From assembly GCA_903848645.1 (NCBI GenBank), contig CAINGU010000100.1, forward strand, positions 96,576 to 160,575: a stretch of 64,000 nucleotides of DNA, in the 5' to 3' direction. Positions 17,645-25,296 of the stretch are shown in pieces. Below the pieces are notes generated by a model. That model saw nothing but the letters and a program-made list of their open reading frames with translations. It was not told the origin of the DNA and searched no databases. Within the stretch, counting starts at the first letter, position 1. Each line of letters opens with the position of its first letter. The translations under genes were made by a program, and so were the position numbers. This DNA comes from an uncultured cyanobacterium. Lineage in GTDB: Bacteria; Cyanobacteriota; Cyanobacteriia; Cyanobacteriales; Nostocaceae.

Positions 17645-18907
17645 ATGAAACCTGCTTCTATAAATCCTCAACGGATTTTATTTTTACATCCCAACTTTCC
17701 CGCCCAATTTCGCCACCTGGCTACGGCTTTAGCTCAAAATAGTAATTACCAAGTTGTATTTGGCACTAATCGCCAAGAAGGAACAATCGCTGGTGTACTG
17801 AAGGCTATTTATGAACCTTCCCGTCAAGCTACCGCACCAACTCATCATTATGTCCGCAATTTAGAAAATGCCGTGATTACAGGACAAGCTGTATATCGCA
17901 TGGCTGAACAACTAAAAGCCCAGGGTTTTGTCCCAGACATAATTTATGGTCATTCTGGTTGGGGTCCAACATTATTTATGAGGGAAATTTTTCCCAAAGC
18001 TAAATTACTGTGTTTCTTTGAATGGTTTTATCATGCTCGTGGTAGCGATGCCGATTTTGACCCCAGCGACCCCCTAAGTACAGATGATCAATGCCGCATT
18101 CGGATCAAAAATACCCCAATTCTCTTAGATCTATACAATTGCGATCGCGGACTTGCTCCCACTAATTGGCAGCGTCAACAATTTCCTCCAGAATATCATA
18201 GTAAAATTACTGTTTGTCACGATGGTATTGATACTAAATTTTTTAAACCCAATCCGGGAGCTAAATTAGTTTTACCCCGGATTAATCTTGACCTTTCCCA
18301 CGTAGAAGAATTGGTAACTTATGTAGGCAGGGGAATGGAACCTTATCGGGGTTTTCCCCAATTCATGGAAGCAGTAGCATTAATTCAACAACGACGACCT
18401 CACACTCATATTGTAGTTGTAGGAGAAGATAGAGTTGCCTATGGAAAAACTCTCCCCGATGGTAAAACTTATAAACAATTAATGTTAGAAAAATTAGATT
18501 TGGATTTATCTAGATTGCACTTTACCGGTGGATTACCTTACCATGAATATCTGCAAGTATTACAAGCTTCCTCAGCCCATATTTATTTAACCCGTCCCTT
18601 TGTTTTATCCTGGTCAATGTTAGAAGCAATGGCCGCTGGATGTTTATTAGTAGCTTCTAATACTCCACCAATGTTAGAGGTAATTAAAGATGGCAAAAAT
18701 GGACTGCTGGTAGATTTCTTTTCTCCCCAGGAAATTGCTAAAAAAGTAGATGAAGCTTTGGATAATCCAGAAGATATGTTCTCTATTCGTGCCAAAGCGC
18801 GAAAAACAATTATCCAGAATTATGATTTAGAAACCCTTTTACCACAGCATTTAGATTGGTTATTGGGTAAGAAAACCACCGTTAAGTCTCATGGTTTTGC
18901 TAAGTAA
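17645..18907 (+). CDS. GT4-type glycosyltransferase
   Basis: This 420-residue protein shows the two Rossmann halves of a GT-B enzyme. The N-terminal half begins RILFLHPNFPAQFRHLATAL and contains DIIYGHSGWG. The C-terminal half carries TVCHDGIDTKFF, TYVGRGMEPYRGF, HIVVVGEDR and the donor-binding EAMAAGCLLVASNTPP with a Glu spaced as in the EX7E motif. It should transfer a sugar from a nucleotide donor at the cytoplasmic face, for exopolysaccharide or glycolipid. No cluster of polysaccharide genes surrounds it. Upstream AGGAGCG (17615-17621) is too far to be the ribosome-binding site. Confidence 0.85.
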   Translation: MKPASINPQRILFLHPNFPAQFRHLATALAQNSNYQVVFGTNRQEGTIAGVLKAIYEPSRQATAPTHHYVRNLENAVITGQAVYRMAEQLKAQGFVPDIIYGHSGWGPTLFMREIFPKAKLLCFFEWFYHARGSDADFDPSDPLSTDDQCRIRIKNTPILLDLYNCDRGLAPTNWQRQQFPPEYHSKITVCHDGIDTKFFKPNPGAKLVLPRINLDLSHVEELVTYVGRGMEPYRGFPQFMEAVALIQQRRPHTHIVVVGEDRVAYGKTLPDGKTYKQLMLEKLDLDLSRLHFTGGLPYHEYLQVLQASSAHIYLTRPFVLSWSMLEAMAAGCLLVASNTPPMLEVIKDGKNGLLVDFFSPQEIAKKVDEALDNPEDMFSIRAKARKTIIQNYDLETLLPQHLDWLLGKKTTVKSHGFAK

Positions 18908-19122
18908 TGTGATTGACATAGCACACCGAAAAATTTTAGATTTTGGATTGGGAATTTTCGGTACAAGCCCTGCCCCTTCAGGGCGGAATTAATCCAAAAT
19001 ACTCGCTGCGCTGCGTACGCTTCGCTAATGCCAATCTAAAATCAGAGAAGCTCCACACTTTAGGAAGGAGTAAATCCAAAATCCAAAATCCAAAATCTAT
19101 TGACTCCCAGAAAATTAAACTC

Positions 19123-19929
19123 ATGCAGCGAAGCTTAATTCCCATGACCAAATCCAGTTTAGGAACATGGAGTCAGCGATTGCTGGCCGCGATATTTTTA
19201 GGTGGACAAGTCTTATTTCATCTCCTTCAAGGCAAAATTCACCGCCGCAACACCCTAGAACAATTAGCAATAGTCGGACCCGACTCCTTCTTTATTGCCT
19301 TATTAACAGCTATATTTGTGGGTGCAGTATTCACAATTCAGGTAGCACGGGAGTTCATCAACTTTGGGGCTGGAAACCTCGTTGGTGGAGTATTAGCAGT
19401 AGCATTGACTAGAGAACTTACCCCTGTATTGACAGCAGTAGTTTTAGCAGGACGGGTAGGTTCAGCTTTTGCAGCAGAAATTGGGACAATGAAAGTCACA
19501 GAACAAATAGATGCTCTGTTAATGTTAAAAACAGATCCTATTGATTATCTAGTCATTCCCCGGCTTCTGGCTTGCTTTATTATGCTGCCAATTTTAACTT
19601 TGCTATCCTTAGTGACAGGAATGTCTGGAGGATTGCTCATAGCCACCCATATTTACAACCTTTCAGATACAGTATTTTTAGACTCAGCCCGGAACTTTCT
19701 CGATATGTGGGATATTGGCAATGCCATGATTAAAGCCTCTTGCTTTGGTGTATTAATCGCTATTATCGGCTGTAGTTGGGGTTTAACCACTACCGGAGGT
19801 GCTAAAGGTGTGGGACAATCTACCACAACTGCTGTTGTCACTGCCTTATTAGTTATATTTATTAGTAACTTCTTTTTATCTTGGGTAATGTTCCAGGGTC
19901 TAGGTAGTGGAGTTTCACCAGGAAAGTGA
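19123..19929 (+). CDS. MlaE-family lipid ABC transporter permease
   Basis: From the ATG at 19123 the protein has 268 residues (a second ATG is at 19144). The in-frame extension back to 18943 translates a TCCAAAATCC repeat and is rejected. Five or so hydrophobic helices are present. The family region VVLAGRVGSAFAAEIGTMKV matches the MlaE/TGD1 signature with conserved EIGTM. Homologues move phospholipids across the envelope or into thylakoids together with an ATPase and an MCE-domain protein; neither partner is adjacent. DUF3119 follows 54 bp downstream on the same strand. Confidence 0.88.
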   Translation: MQRSLIPMTKSSLGTWSQRLLAAIFLGGQVLFHLLQGKIHRRNTLEQLAIVGPDSFFIALLTAIFVGAVFTIQVAREFINFGAGNLVGGVLAVALTRELTPVLTAVVLAGRVGSAFAAEIGTMKVTEQIDALLMLKTDPIDYLVIPRLLACFIMLPILTLLSLVTGMSGGLLIATHIYNLSDTVFLDSARNFLDMWDIGNAMIKASCFGVLIAIIGCSWGLTTTGGAKGVGQSTTTAVVTALLVIFISNFFLSWVMFQGLGSGVSPGK

Positions 19930-19983
19930 TTTAGAGGTAAGAGACAAAATTAATTAGGAATTATAGAAGTAGGAGAAAAGATT

Positions 19984-20373
19984 TTGACTAGTTCATTGAC
20001 ACCTAACACCATATCAACAATAGAATTGAAGCCAAGTTACAATATTCCAGTTGTCTTAGTTCTGGGTGCTATTCCCATACTGTTGATACAACCTTGGGTA
20101 GGAGGCATATTAACGCTATTGGGTTTGTTTTTAATGTTGCAAGCTGTAACACTACGGTTTCAATTTACCGCTACCGATTTTGATCTTTATAGAGGAGAAA
20201 AGTTAATTCGGCGTTTTCCTTACCAAGAATGGCAAAACTGGCGGATATTCTGGAATCGAGTTCCCATTTTGTTCTATTTTAAGGAAGTTAACAGTATTCA
20301 CTTCTTGCCAATTTTATTTGACCCCAAAACCTTAAAATCTTGTTTAGAAGAACGTTGTCCCAGAATAGATTAG
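19984..20373 (+). CDS. DUF3119-family membrane protein
   Basis: The protein has 129 residues, starting at TTG (19984). An AGGAG (19970-19974) is at a workable distance, and the next in-frame ATG is more than 50 codons in, past two hydrophobic segments, so the TTG start is favoured. Two adjacent membrane segments lie at about 22-55 (IPVVLVLGAIPILL, ILTLLGLFLMLQ). The soluble tail contains FQFTATDFDLYRGEKLIRRF and PYQEWQNWRIFW, typical of DUF3119, a cyanobacterial and plastid family of unknown role. Its position after MlaE suggests a membrane-lipid link, by context only. Confidence 0.78.
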   Translation: MTSSLTPNTISTIELKPSYNIPVVLVLGAIPILLIQPWVGGILTLLGLFLMLQAVTLRFQFTATDFDLYRGEKLIRRFPYQEWQNWRIFWNRVPILFYFKEVNSIHFLPILFDPKTLKSCLEERCPRID

Positions 20374-20445
20374 ATTTGTTAGCTAGTTAATTGTATATTT
20401 TGGGAAAGATATTTTTTGTATCATGGAAAATTTAGATTAATATTT

Positions 20446-21621
20446 ATGAACCCAGAGGAATCTCAAACACCAGAACCAATAGATGAATGGTTGGAACAAA
20501 TAGAAGTGCAACCCCCTACAGATGAACTACCAGAAACCCCATCTGCTGATTTAGAATTAGAAACTGAAGCATCTGATGAATTGGTAACGTCATTAACCAA
20601 GGAAACAACAGCAATAGAATCGGAACATTCACTATATAAACAGGCATCAGAAAAATTAACCCAGTTACAGCAAAGGTCAGCAGACCTAAAAGCGGAAATT
20701 GCTGAATTGGAAATTACATACAAAACCCTTCAGACCCAAGTAAGTGTAACTCAAACCGCACTCTCGCAAGTTGTCCAAGAGTCATTATCACAGTTAGAAC
20801 AACGCAAACAAGCTTTACAAATTTCTGTAGAACAACTCGAACGTCGTCAAGAACGAATTCGCAATGAAATGCGGACTACTTTTGCTGGAACATCTCAAGA
20901 TATAGCAATTCGAGTCCAGGGTTTTAAAGACTATCTCACGGGTAGTTTACAGGATTTGGCATCAGCAGCGGAACAAATGCAACTTGTCCAACCTGTGAGA
21001 GAACGGGAAAAGCCAGCAGCTAGAGAAGCTAAACCTGTTAAAGAACAATTAGAAATGCCACAACTTGGCCAGCAGCAGTTTCAGGATACTACTAAAAAAA
21101 TCCGCCGCTTGCTTGACCAATACCGCAACCAACCAGATTATTATGGACCACCTTGGCAGTTACGCCGGACTTTTGAACCAATTCACGCGGAAAGACTATC
21201 AAATTGGTTATTTACGTTAGGTGGAAGGGGTGCTTTGCGGACAATGGGTAGCCGCTTACAAAATATTTTAATTGCTTCGTCGGCAATTTCGATATTACAT
21301 CAATTATATGGCGACCGTGTGCGAACTCTGATTTTAGCAAATACGCCAGAACGTTTAGGTGAATGGAGACGGGGTTTACAAGATTGTTTAGGTATTGGTC
21401 GTCCTGATTTTGGACCGGACAGGGGAGTAGTATTATTTGAAGCCGCGACAGCTTTAGCCCAGAAAGCAGATAGATTAGTTAAAGCCGACCAAATGCCTTT
21501 AATTATTATTGATGATTCTGAGGAACAAATCAGTTTAGGTTTGTTACAATTCCCTCTCTGGTTAGCTTTTGCCCCTGACCCGAAAACTATGAAAGATCGG
21601 GATTTTGATGATGATTTTTAA
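20446..21621 (+). CDS. DUF3086-family protein with coiled coil
   Basis: The ATG at 20446 gives 391 residues; the TTG at 20416 is in frame but less likely. Residues ~1-50 are acidic and disordered. Residues ~55-150 form a long coiled coil (LTQLQQRSADLKAEIAELE onward). A globular C-terminal domain from ~220 contains YYGPPWQLRRTFEPIHAERL, RTLILANTPERLGEWRRG and PLIIIDDSEEQISLGLLQF, matching the cyanobacterial DUF3086 family. No membrane segment is present. The function is not established. Confidence 0.78.
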   Translation: MNPEESQTPEPIDEWLEQIEVQPPTDELPETPSADLELETEASDELVTSLTKETTAIESEHSLYKQASEKLTQLQQRSADLKAEIAELEITYKTLQTQVSVTQTALSQVVQESLSQLEQRKQALQISVEQLERRQERIRNEMRTTFAGTSQDIAIRVQGFKDYLTGSLQDLASAAEQMQLVQPVREREKPAAREAKPVKEQLEMPQLGQQQFQDTTKKIRRLLDQYRNQPDYYGPPWQLRRTFEPIHAERLSNWLFTLGGRGALRTMGSRLQNILIASSAISILHQLYGDRVRTLILANTPERLGEWRRGLQDCLGIGRPDFGPDRGVVLFEAATALAQKADRLVKADQMPLIIIDDSEEQISLGLLQFPLWLAFAPDPKTMKDRDFDDDF

Positions 21622-21656
21622 TTAGAGACTTCCAATTAAAAAAATATCCTAAAATT

Positions 21657-21722
21657 TCTTGTGGTGCAGGCATCTTGCCTGCTAATAATACAAGGACGGG
21701 CAAGATGCCCATCCCACAAGAT
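21657..21722. repeat. Palindromic dispersed repeat
   Basis: CTTGTGGTGCAGGCATCTTG is mirrored by CGGGCAAGATGCCCATCCCACAAG, giving a hairpin-forming unit between DUF3086 and plsY. Related GGGCAAGATGCCC cores occur in the 107-bp repeats at 23314, 41771 and 43390. Confidence 0.6.
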
Positions 21723-21783
21723 TAGATCATCTTTTTTGTGGAGTTCTCTTAGTTATTAGTTATTAGTCAGTGGCAAAACAAAT

Positions 21784-21844
21784 AACAACTGACAACTAAC
21801 AACTGACAACTAATAACTGACAACTGACAACTGACAACTAATAA
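21784..21844. repeat. STRR-type degenerate heptamer array (AACTGAC/AACTAAC/AACTAAT)
   Basis: About eight heptamers run in tandem immediately upstream of plsY: AACTGAC, AACTAAC, AACTGAC, AACTAAT and so on. Short tandemly repeated sequences of seven bases are a known trait of heterocystous cyanobacteria. The array ends a few bases before the plsY start, leaving no obvious Shine-Dalgarno site. Confidence 0.75.
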
Positions 21845-21848
21845 ATTT

Positions 21849-22544
21849 ATGTGGTTAAGTTTGTGTGGAGTGGTGGTTTTATTAGCTTACCTATTTGGTT
21901 CTTTTCCGACTGGATATTTAGCAGGTAAGCTATTAAAAGGAATTGATATTCGGGAAGTTGGTTCTGGTTCAACTGGTGCAACTAATGTTTTGAGAACTTT
22001 GGGTAAAGTTCCAGGGGCATTTGTGTTATTTATTGATGCTTTGAAGGGTGGATTAGCAATAAATTTAGGTTATGCTTTATTTAATATTGCTTCTAGTCAG
22101 AATTTAATTCCACCAACTGTAAATATCGAAATTTGGCAACCTTATTTAGTTACTTTAACTGGATTAGCTGCCCTTTTAGGCCATAGTAAATCAATCTTTT
22201 TAGGCTTTACTGGTGGTAAATCTGTGGCTAGTGGTGTGGGAATTTTGTTAGCGATAAGTTGGCAAGTAGGATTATCAACACTAGGAGTTTTTGCCGTAGT
22301 AATTGCTATTTCCCGAATTGTGTCTTTAAGTTCTATTGCTGGGGCTGTTGCTGTTTCTATTTTAATGGTGATTTTTCAGCAACCTTTAGCCTATATTCTT
22401 CTTGGTTTTGCTGGTGGTTTATATGTAATTATCCGTCACCGCACCAATATTGAGCGATTAATTGCCGGGACAGAACCAAAAATTGGGCAAAAGGTAGAAA
22501 CACAAACAGAACAAACTACTGATAGCAGAATTCAGGAGTCATAA
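21849..22544 (+). CDS. plsY: Glycerol-3-phosphate acyltransferase PlsY
   Basis: This 231-residue polytopic protein carries the three PlsY motifs: GSFPTGYLAGK near residue 17, GSGSTGATNVLR near 38 and GGKSVASGVG near 126. PlsY uses acyl-phosphate to acylate glycerol-3-phosphate at position 1, the first committed step of phospholipid and glycolipid synthesis, at the cytoplasmic membrane. About five to seven membrane helices are evident. The C-terminal 30 residues (after RHRTNIERLIAGTEPKIG) are a polar, Thr/Gln-rich tail. It starts directly after a heptamer repeat array. Confidence 0.93.
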   Translation: MWLSLCGVVVLLAYLFGSFPTGYLAGKLLKGIDIREVGSGSTGATNVLRTLGKVPGAFVLFIDALKGGLAINLGYALFNIASSQNLIPPTVNIEIWQPYLVTLTGLAALLGHSKSIFLGFTGGKSVASGVGILLAISWQVGLSTLGVFAVVIAISRIVSLSSIAGAVAVSILMVIFQQPLAYILLGFAGGLYVIIRHRTNIERLIAGTEPKIGQKVETQTEQTTDSRIQES

Positions 22545-22602
22545 GTCATAAGTCACGAATAAAAGACTTTCCCTCCCCCTCGTCCTTTTTTTTGACAAAC
22601 TT

Positions 22603-22635
22603 GCGTTTACTAATTGATGCGTAAAACGATATGAT
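22603..22635 (+). promoter_or_regulatory. Putative promoter/operator of the copG-mazF pair
   Basis: TTTACT (22606-22611) and TATGAT (22630-22635) are spaced by 18 bases, as in a SigA-type promoter. The -35 overlaps an inverted repeat, GTTTAC...GTAAAAC (22605-22627). Such a site could bind the ribbon-helix-helix antitoxin for autoregulation. Inferred from pattern only. Confidence 0.4.
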
Positions 22636-22674
22636 ATAAGACATCACTTCAGTCATCAAAATAATGAACGCGCT

Positions 22675-22950
22675 ATGAAAACAGAAACCGTTCGCACGAC
22701 ATTAACCATTCCCAGGGAACTCCTAGAAGCCACAGATAAAGCAGTTTTAGAAGGAAAAGCTAAAAATCGGAATGATTTTGTCGCTCAGGCTTTACGAAGA
22801 GAATTAGCAGTGCAAAAGCGCTCCGAAATTGATGCTGCATTAGCAGAAATGGCCAATGACCCAGATTACCAGGCAGAAGTCCTCAAGTTAGAATTAGAAT
22901 TTGCGACAGCGCAGTGGGAGGCCTTGCAGTTAGGGGAATCTCCAAGATGA
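22675..22950 (+). CDS. Ribbon-helix-helix (CopG/MazE-like) antitoxin
   Basis: The protein has 91 residues. The N-terminal beta strand and helix pair, VRTTLTIPRELLEATDKAV followed by NRNDFVAQALRRELA, is a typical ribbon-helix-helix DNA-binding fold. The acidic C-terminal half (IDAALAEMANDPDYQAEVLK) is the expected toxin-binding region. Its stop overlaps the toxin start (ATGA at 22947-22950). It should neutralise the following MazF-like RNase and repress the pair's promoter. Confidence 0.88.
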   Translation: MKTETVRTTLTIPRELLEATDKAVLEGKAKNRNDFVAQALRRELAVQKRSEIDAALAEMANDPDYQAEVLKLELEFATAQWEALQLGESPR

Positions 22951-23291
22951 GAAGGGGTGAGGTGTATGATGCGCGTCTAGAAACGACTGAAGGCTCAGAA
23001 CAGGGAGGAACTCGCCCAGTAATCATTGTCAGTCGTGATGTGATTAATCTATCCAGCCCAGTAGTTTTAGCAGTACCTTGTACCACTTATCAAGACGGGA
23101 AGCGAGTTTACCCGACTCAAGTTTTAATTCTATCACCAGATGGCGGACTTAAGAAAGACTCAATCGCAATGGCAGATCAGGTGCGGGTGTTATCTAAAAC
23201 CCGCTTTTTGCGTTTAAGAGGTGTACTTTCTGGGGTGGTAATGGCACATCTGGAACAAGCGTTATTAATTGCCCTAGATTTATCGGGGTGA
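22947..23291 (+). CDS. MazF/PemK-family toxin (mRNA interferase)
   Basis: From the ATG at 22947 the protein has 114 residues, the usual MazF length. Family features are RRGEVYDARL, the basic GTRPVIIVSRD loop, VVLAVPCTT, and KDSIAMADQVRVLSK, where DQxRxLxK is the conserved active-site and dimer stretch. MazF toxins cleave mRNA or tRNA at short sequences when the antitoxin is lost. It is translationally coupled to the antitoxin through a four-base overlap. An in-frame GTG at 22914 is rejected because it would overlap the antitoxin extensively. Confidence 0.9.
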   Translation: MRRGEVYDARLETTEGSEQGGTRPVIIVSRDVINLSSPVVLAVPCTTYQDGKRVYPTQVLILSPDGGLKKDSIAMADQVRVLSKTRFLRLRGVLSGVVMAHLEQALLIALDLSG

Positions 23292-23313
23292 AGTAATTCA
23301 ATATTAGGACTTC

Positions 23314-23420
23314 TACAGCACTTTCCGGTGTTATGAGGTACATATCCAGCGGGCAAGATGCCCGCACTACAAGAGTTTCATAATTCAAGTTTGTACCTCA
23401 TTAGAGCGAAATTTACTGTA
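23314..23420. repeat. 107-bp dispersed element, copy A
   Basis: It starts TACAGCACTTTCC and ends AAATTTACTGTA, so the tips are inverted repeats. The core holds GCGGGCAAGATGCCCGC. The copy at 41771-41877 is also 107 bp and differs at only a few positions; a shortened copy is at 43390-43470. No coding capacity. It is probably a non-autonomous mobile element. A GTAGGGTGGGCAATGCCCACC repeat fragment follows at 23441-23472. Confidence 0.8.
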
Positions 23421-23485
23421 TCTATTTGATTTTTTAACTATCCGTAGGGTGGGCAATGCCCACCACAGGTTTTTGTGAGCATTGC

Positions 23486-25201
23486 CTATTCGCTCTTCCT
23501 GCGTGGTCTTTTTTCTGTTAATGAAACACTGCCAATTCCTTGTAAAATACCCCGGCCAATTAAACCTAAACCTTTGCCAATTACTTGAGTCAGCACAAAA
23601 ACAATTCCACTTCCTAAAAAACCTACTAATGATTGTATGCGTGGGGAAATGGCATCTCGAAATTCTAGCATTAATGTTACCCCTAGAGGAATACCAGAAA
23701 GTTCTGCTAATTCTTGGTTACGAGCGGCATAAATTGATATTTTAGCAATACCACGAGACGCAAAAACGAATAATTCATAACGGCTTTCAAAAATTGTTTG
23801 TGCTTCCGTTATATATTGATGTAATTTGTATTTCCAAGATAAGTTATTTCTAAATTTTTCCATTTCTCTCGTGGAAATTATTTGACGATGATAAAAGTTT
23901 TGTTTGATGGTTTCTACATCTGCTAAATAATTTAATAATGGTTGAATTACACTATTAGCTATATGAATAAATAAATTTTCTAAAATTACTAATGCTTGAG
24001 ATTGAGCTTCTTTGCTGGCTGCTGGATAAGACATATTATCAATATATAAATCTGTCAATAATACCAAATAAGATAATAATTCAAAAAACAAGGGAACTTT
24101 CTTGATTATTTCTGTTTGTGAATCTGTGGTTTTATCTAATAAAAACTTAACTAGGTTGATTTCTTGTTTATCTAATATCACATGAGAGTAATTACCAAAA
24201 AAATTTGTAATGGTGAATTGCCATAAATCCATTAAAATCTGATCTTGTAAATTAAATAGTTGATTTCTGTCAAAATTAAAAGCACGTATTTCATCCAACT
24301 GCTGAGAAAATTTACGGAAGATAATATAAAGCAACTCTCGCTTTTTATCTTCTCGGAGAATATCAATTTCTAAAGGTGTATTAGTCAGATTATCTAAAGG
24401 AAATTGCAGTTTACTTAAACATAATGTTAATAATTCAGCTTGCAGTTGTTGAGAACTAACTACAGGTGGTATATTAATCAATGGTTGTGTATCTGGTTTG
24501 ATAGTAGCTTGGTTGAGATGGGCATCTAATGATGGTAATTGATTTTCTGGTAGTATTTGTTGTCTTTCCGGGGGTACTATCAATAAATGATTAACAACCC
24601 AACGAGCCGCTAAAAGTTCGCGTCGTTGTCCTGCTAAAATTACCTGATCTAATAGGTTGATTCCCGGTATTTTTAATTCTTCTGTGACTTGATGGAGAGT
24701 ATGATTAATGTAGTTAATTCCTGAACTTTGTAAGTTATTTCGCAACTTGACAAATGGTAGAGAAGATAAGGGAGGATGAGAAATTTCTGGATCTGTGAAC
24801 CAATAATCACCACCATTGGCTACCTTTTCAAGAATGGGGACTAATTGAGAAATGGATATACCTTTAGGACAATACCCATTTATCCCTGCCGCTTTTGCGG
24901 ATATGAGTAATTCTGGTTGAGATATAGAACTAAGGAGTAATACAGCTATCTGAGGGTATAAAGTTTTCAGTTGTTTACAGAATTGCCATCCCAATCGCTG
25001 ATTATCTAATGCTAAGATGATTAATTTAATTTGCCGAGGATTTTTAGCTAGTATTTCTGCTAAAACCTGCAAAGCAGCAGTATCCGTAGCAACATCTGCT
25101 ATGACCTGTAAATTAGGAATAGCTTCCAGTGTTACCTTTAGTCCTAAACGGAAAATGGGATCTGGGTCAATTAATAAGAATTCTAAAGGGGAATCACTCA
25201 T
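23486..25201 (-). CDS. DUF3685 (Ycf55-like) protein with degenerate receiver domain
   Basis: From the ATG at 25201 the protein has 571 residues (a TTG lies at 25213). Residues ~6-120 resemble a NarL-type receiver: the acidic pair is in LLIDPDP (Asp12, Asp14) and the Lys in GYCPKG. The phospho-acceptor position in LIILALDNQ is Ala (about residue 64), so phosphorylation at the usual site is not expected. The rest, including a hydrophobic C-terminus (LVGFLGSGIVFVLTQVIGKG), matches DUF3685, related to plastid Ycf55. Function unknown. It is divergent from the NACHT gene with a 95-bp shared gap. Confidence 0.78.
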   Translation of the reverse strand: MSDSPLEFLLIDPDPIFRLGLKVTLEAIPNLQVIADVATDTAALQVLAEILAKNPRQIKLIILALDNQRLGWQFCKQLKTLYPQIAVLLLSSISQPELLISAKAAGINGYCPKGISISQLVPILEKVANGGDYWFTDPEISHPPLSSLPFVKLRNNLQSSGINYINHTLHQVTEELKIPGINLLDQVILAGQRRELLAARWVVNHLLIVPPERQQILPENQLPSLDAHLNQATIKPDTQPLINIPPVVSSQQLQAELLTLCLSKLQFPLDNLTNTPLEIDILREDKKRELLYIIFRKFSQQLDEIRAFNFDRNQLFNLQDQILMDLWQFTITNFFGNYSHVILDKQEINLVKFLLDKTTDSQTEIIKKVPLFFELLSYLVLLTDLYIDNMSYPAASKEAQSQALVILENLFIHIANSVIQPLLNYLADVETIKQNFYHRQIISTREMEKFRNNLSWKYKLHQYITEAQTIFESRYELFVFASRGIAKISIYAARNQELAELSGIPLGVTLMLEFRDAISPRIQSLVGFLGSGIVFVLTQVIGKGLGLIGRGILQGIGSVSLTEKRPRRKSE

Positions 25202-25296
25202 TAGTATACTCAATTATTTACTTATTTTTGTTTATTGATCAATGTGTTATAAATTGCATGACAATTTCGATATACAGCCATTTACTATGTAATTAA

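Noticed and set aside
18943..19122. A 60-residue extension of the MlaE-type permease
   Set aside because: It contains TCCAAAATCC repeat translation and lacks family similarity; the conserved part begins after 19123.
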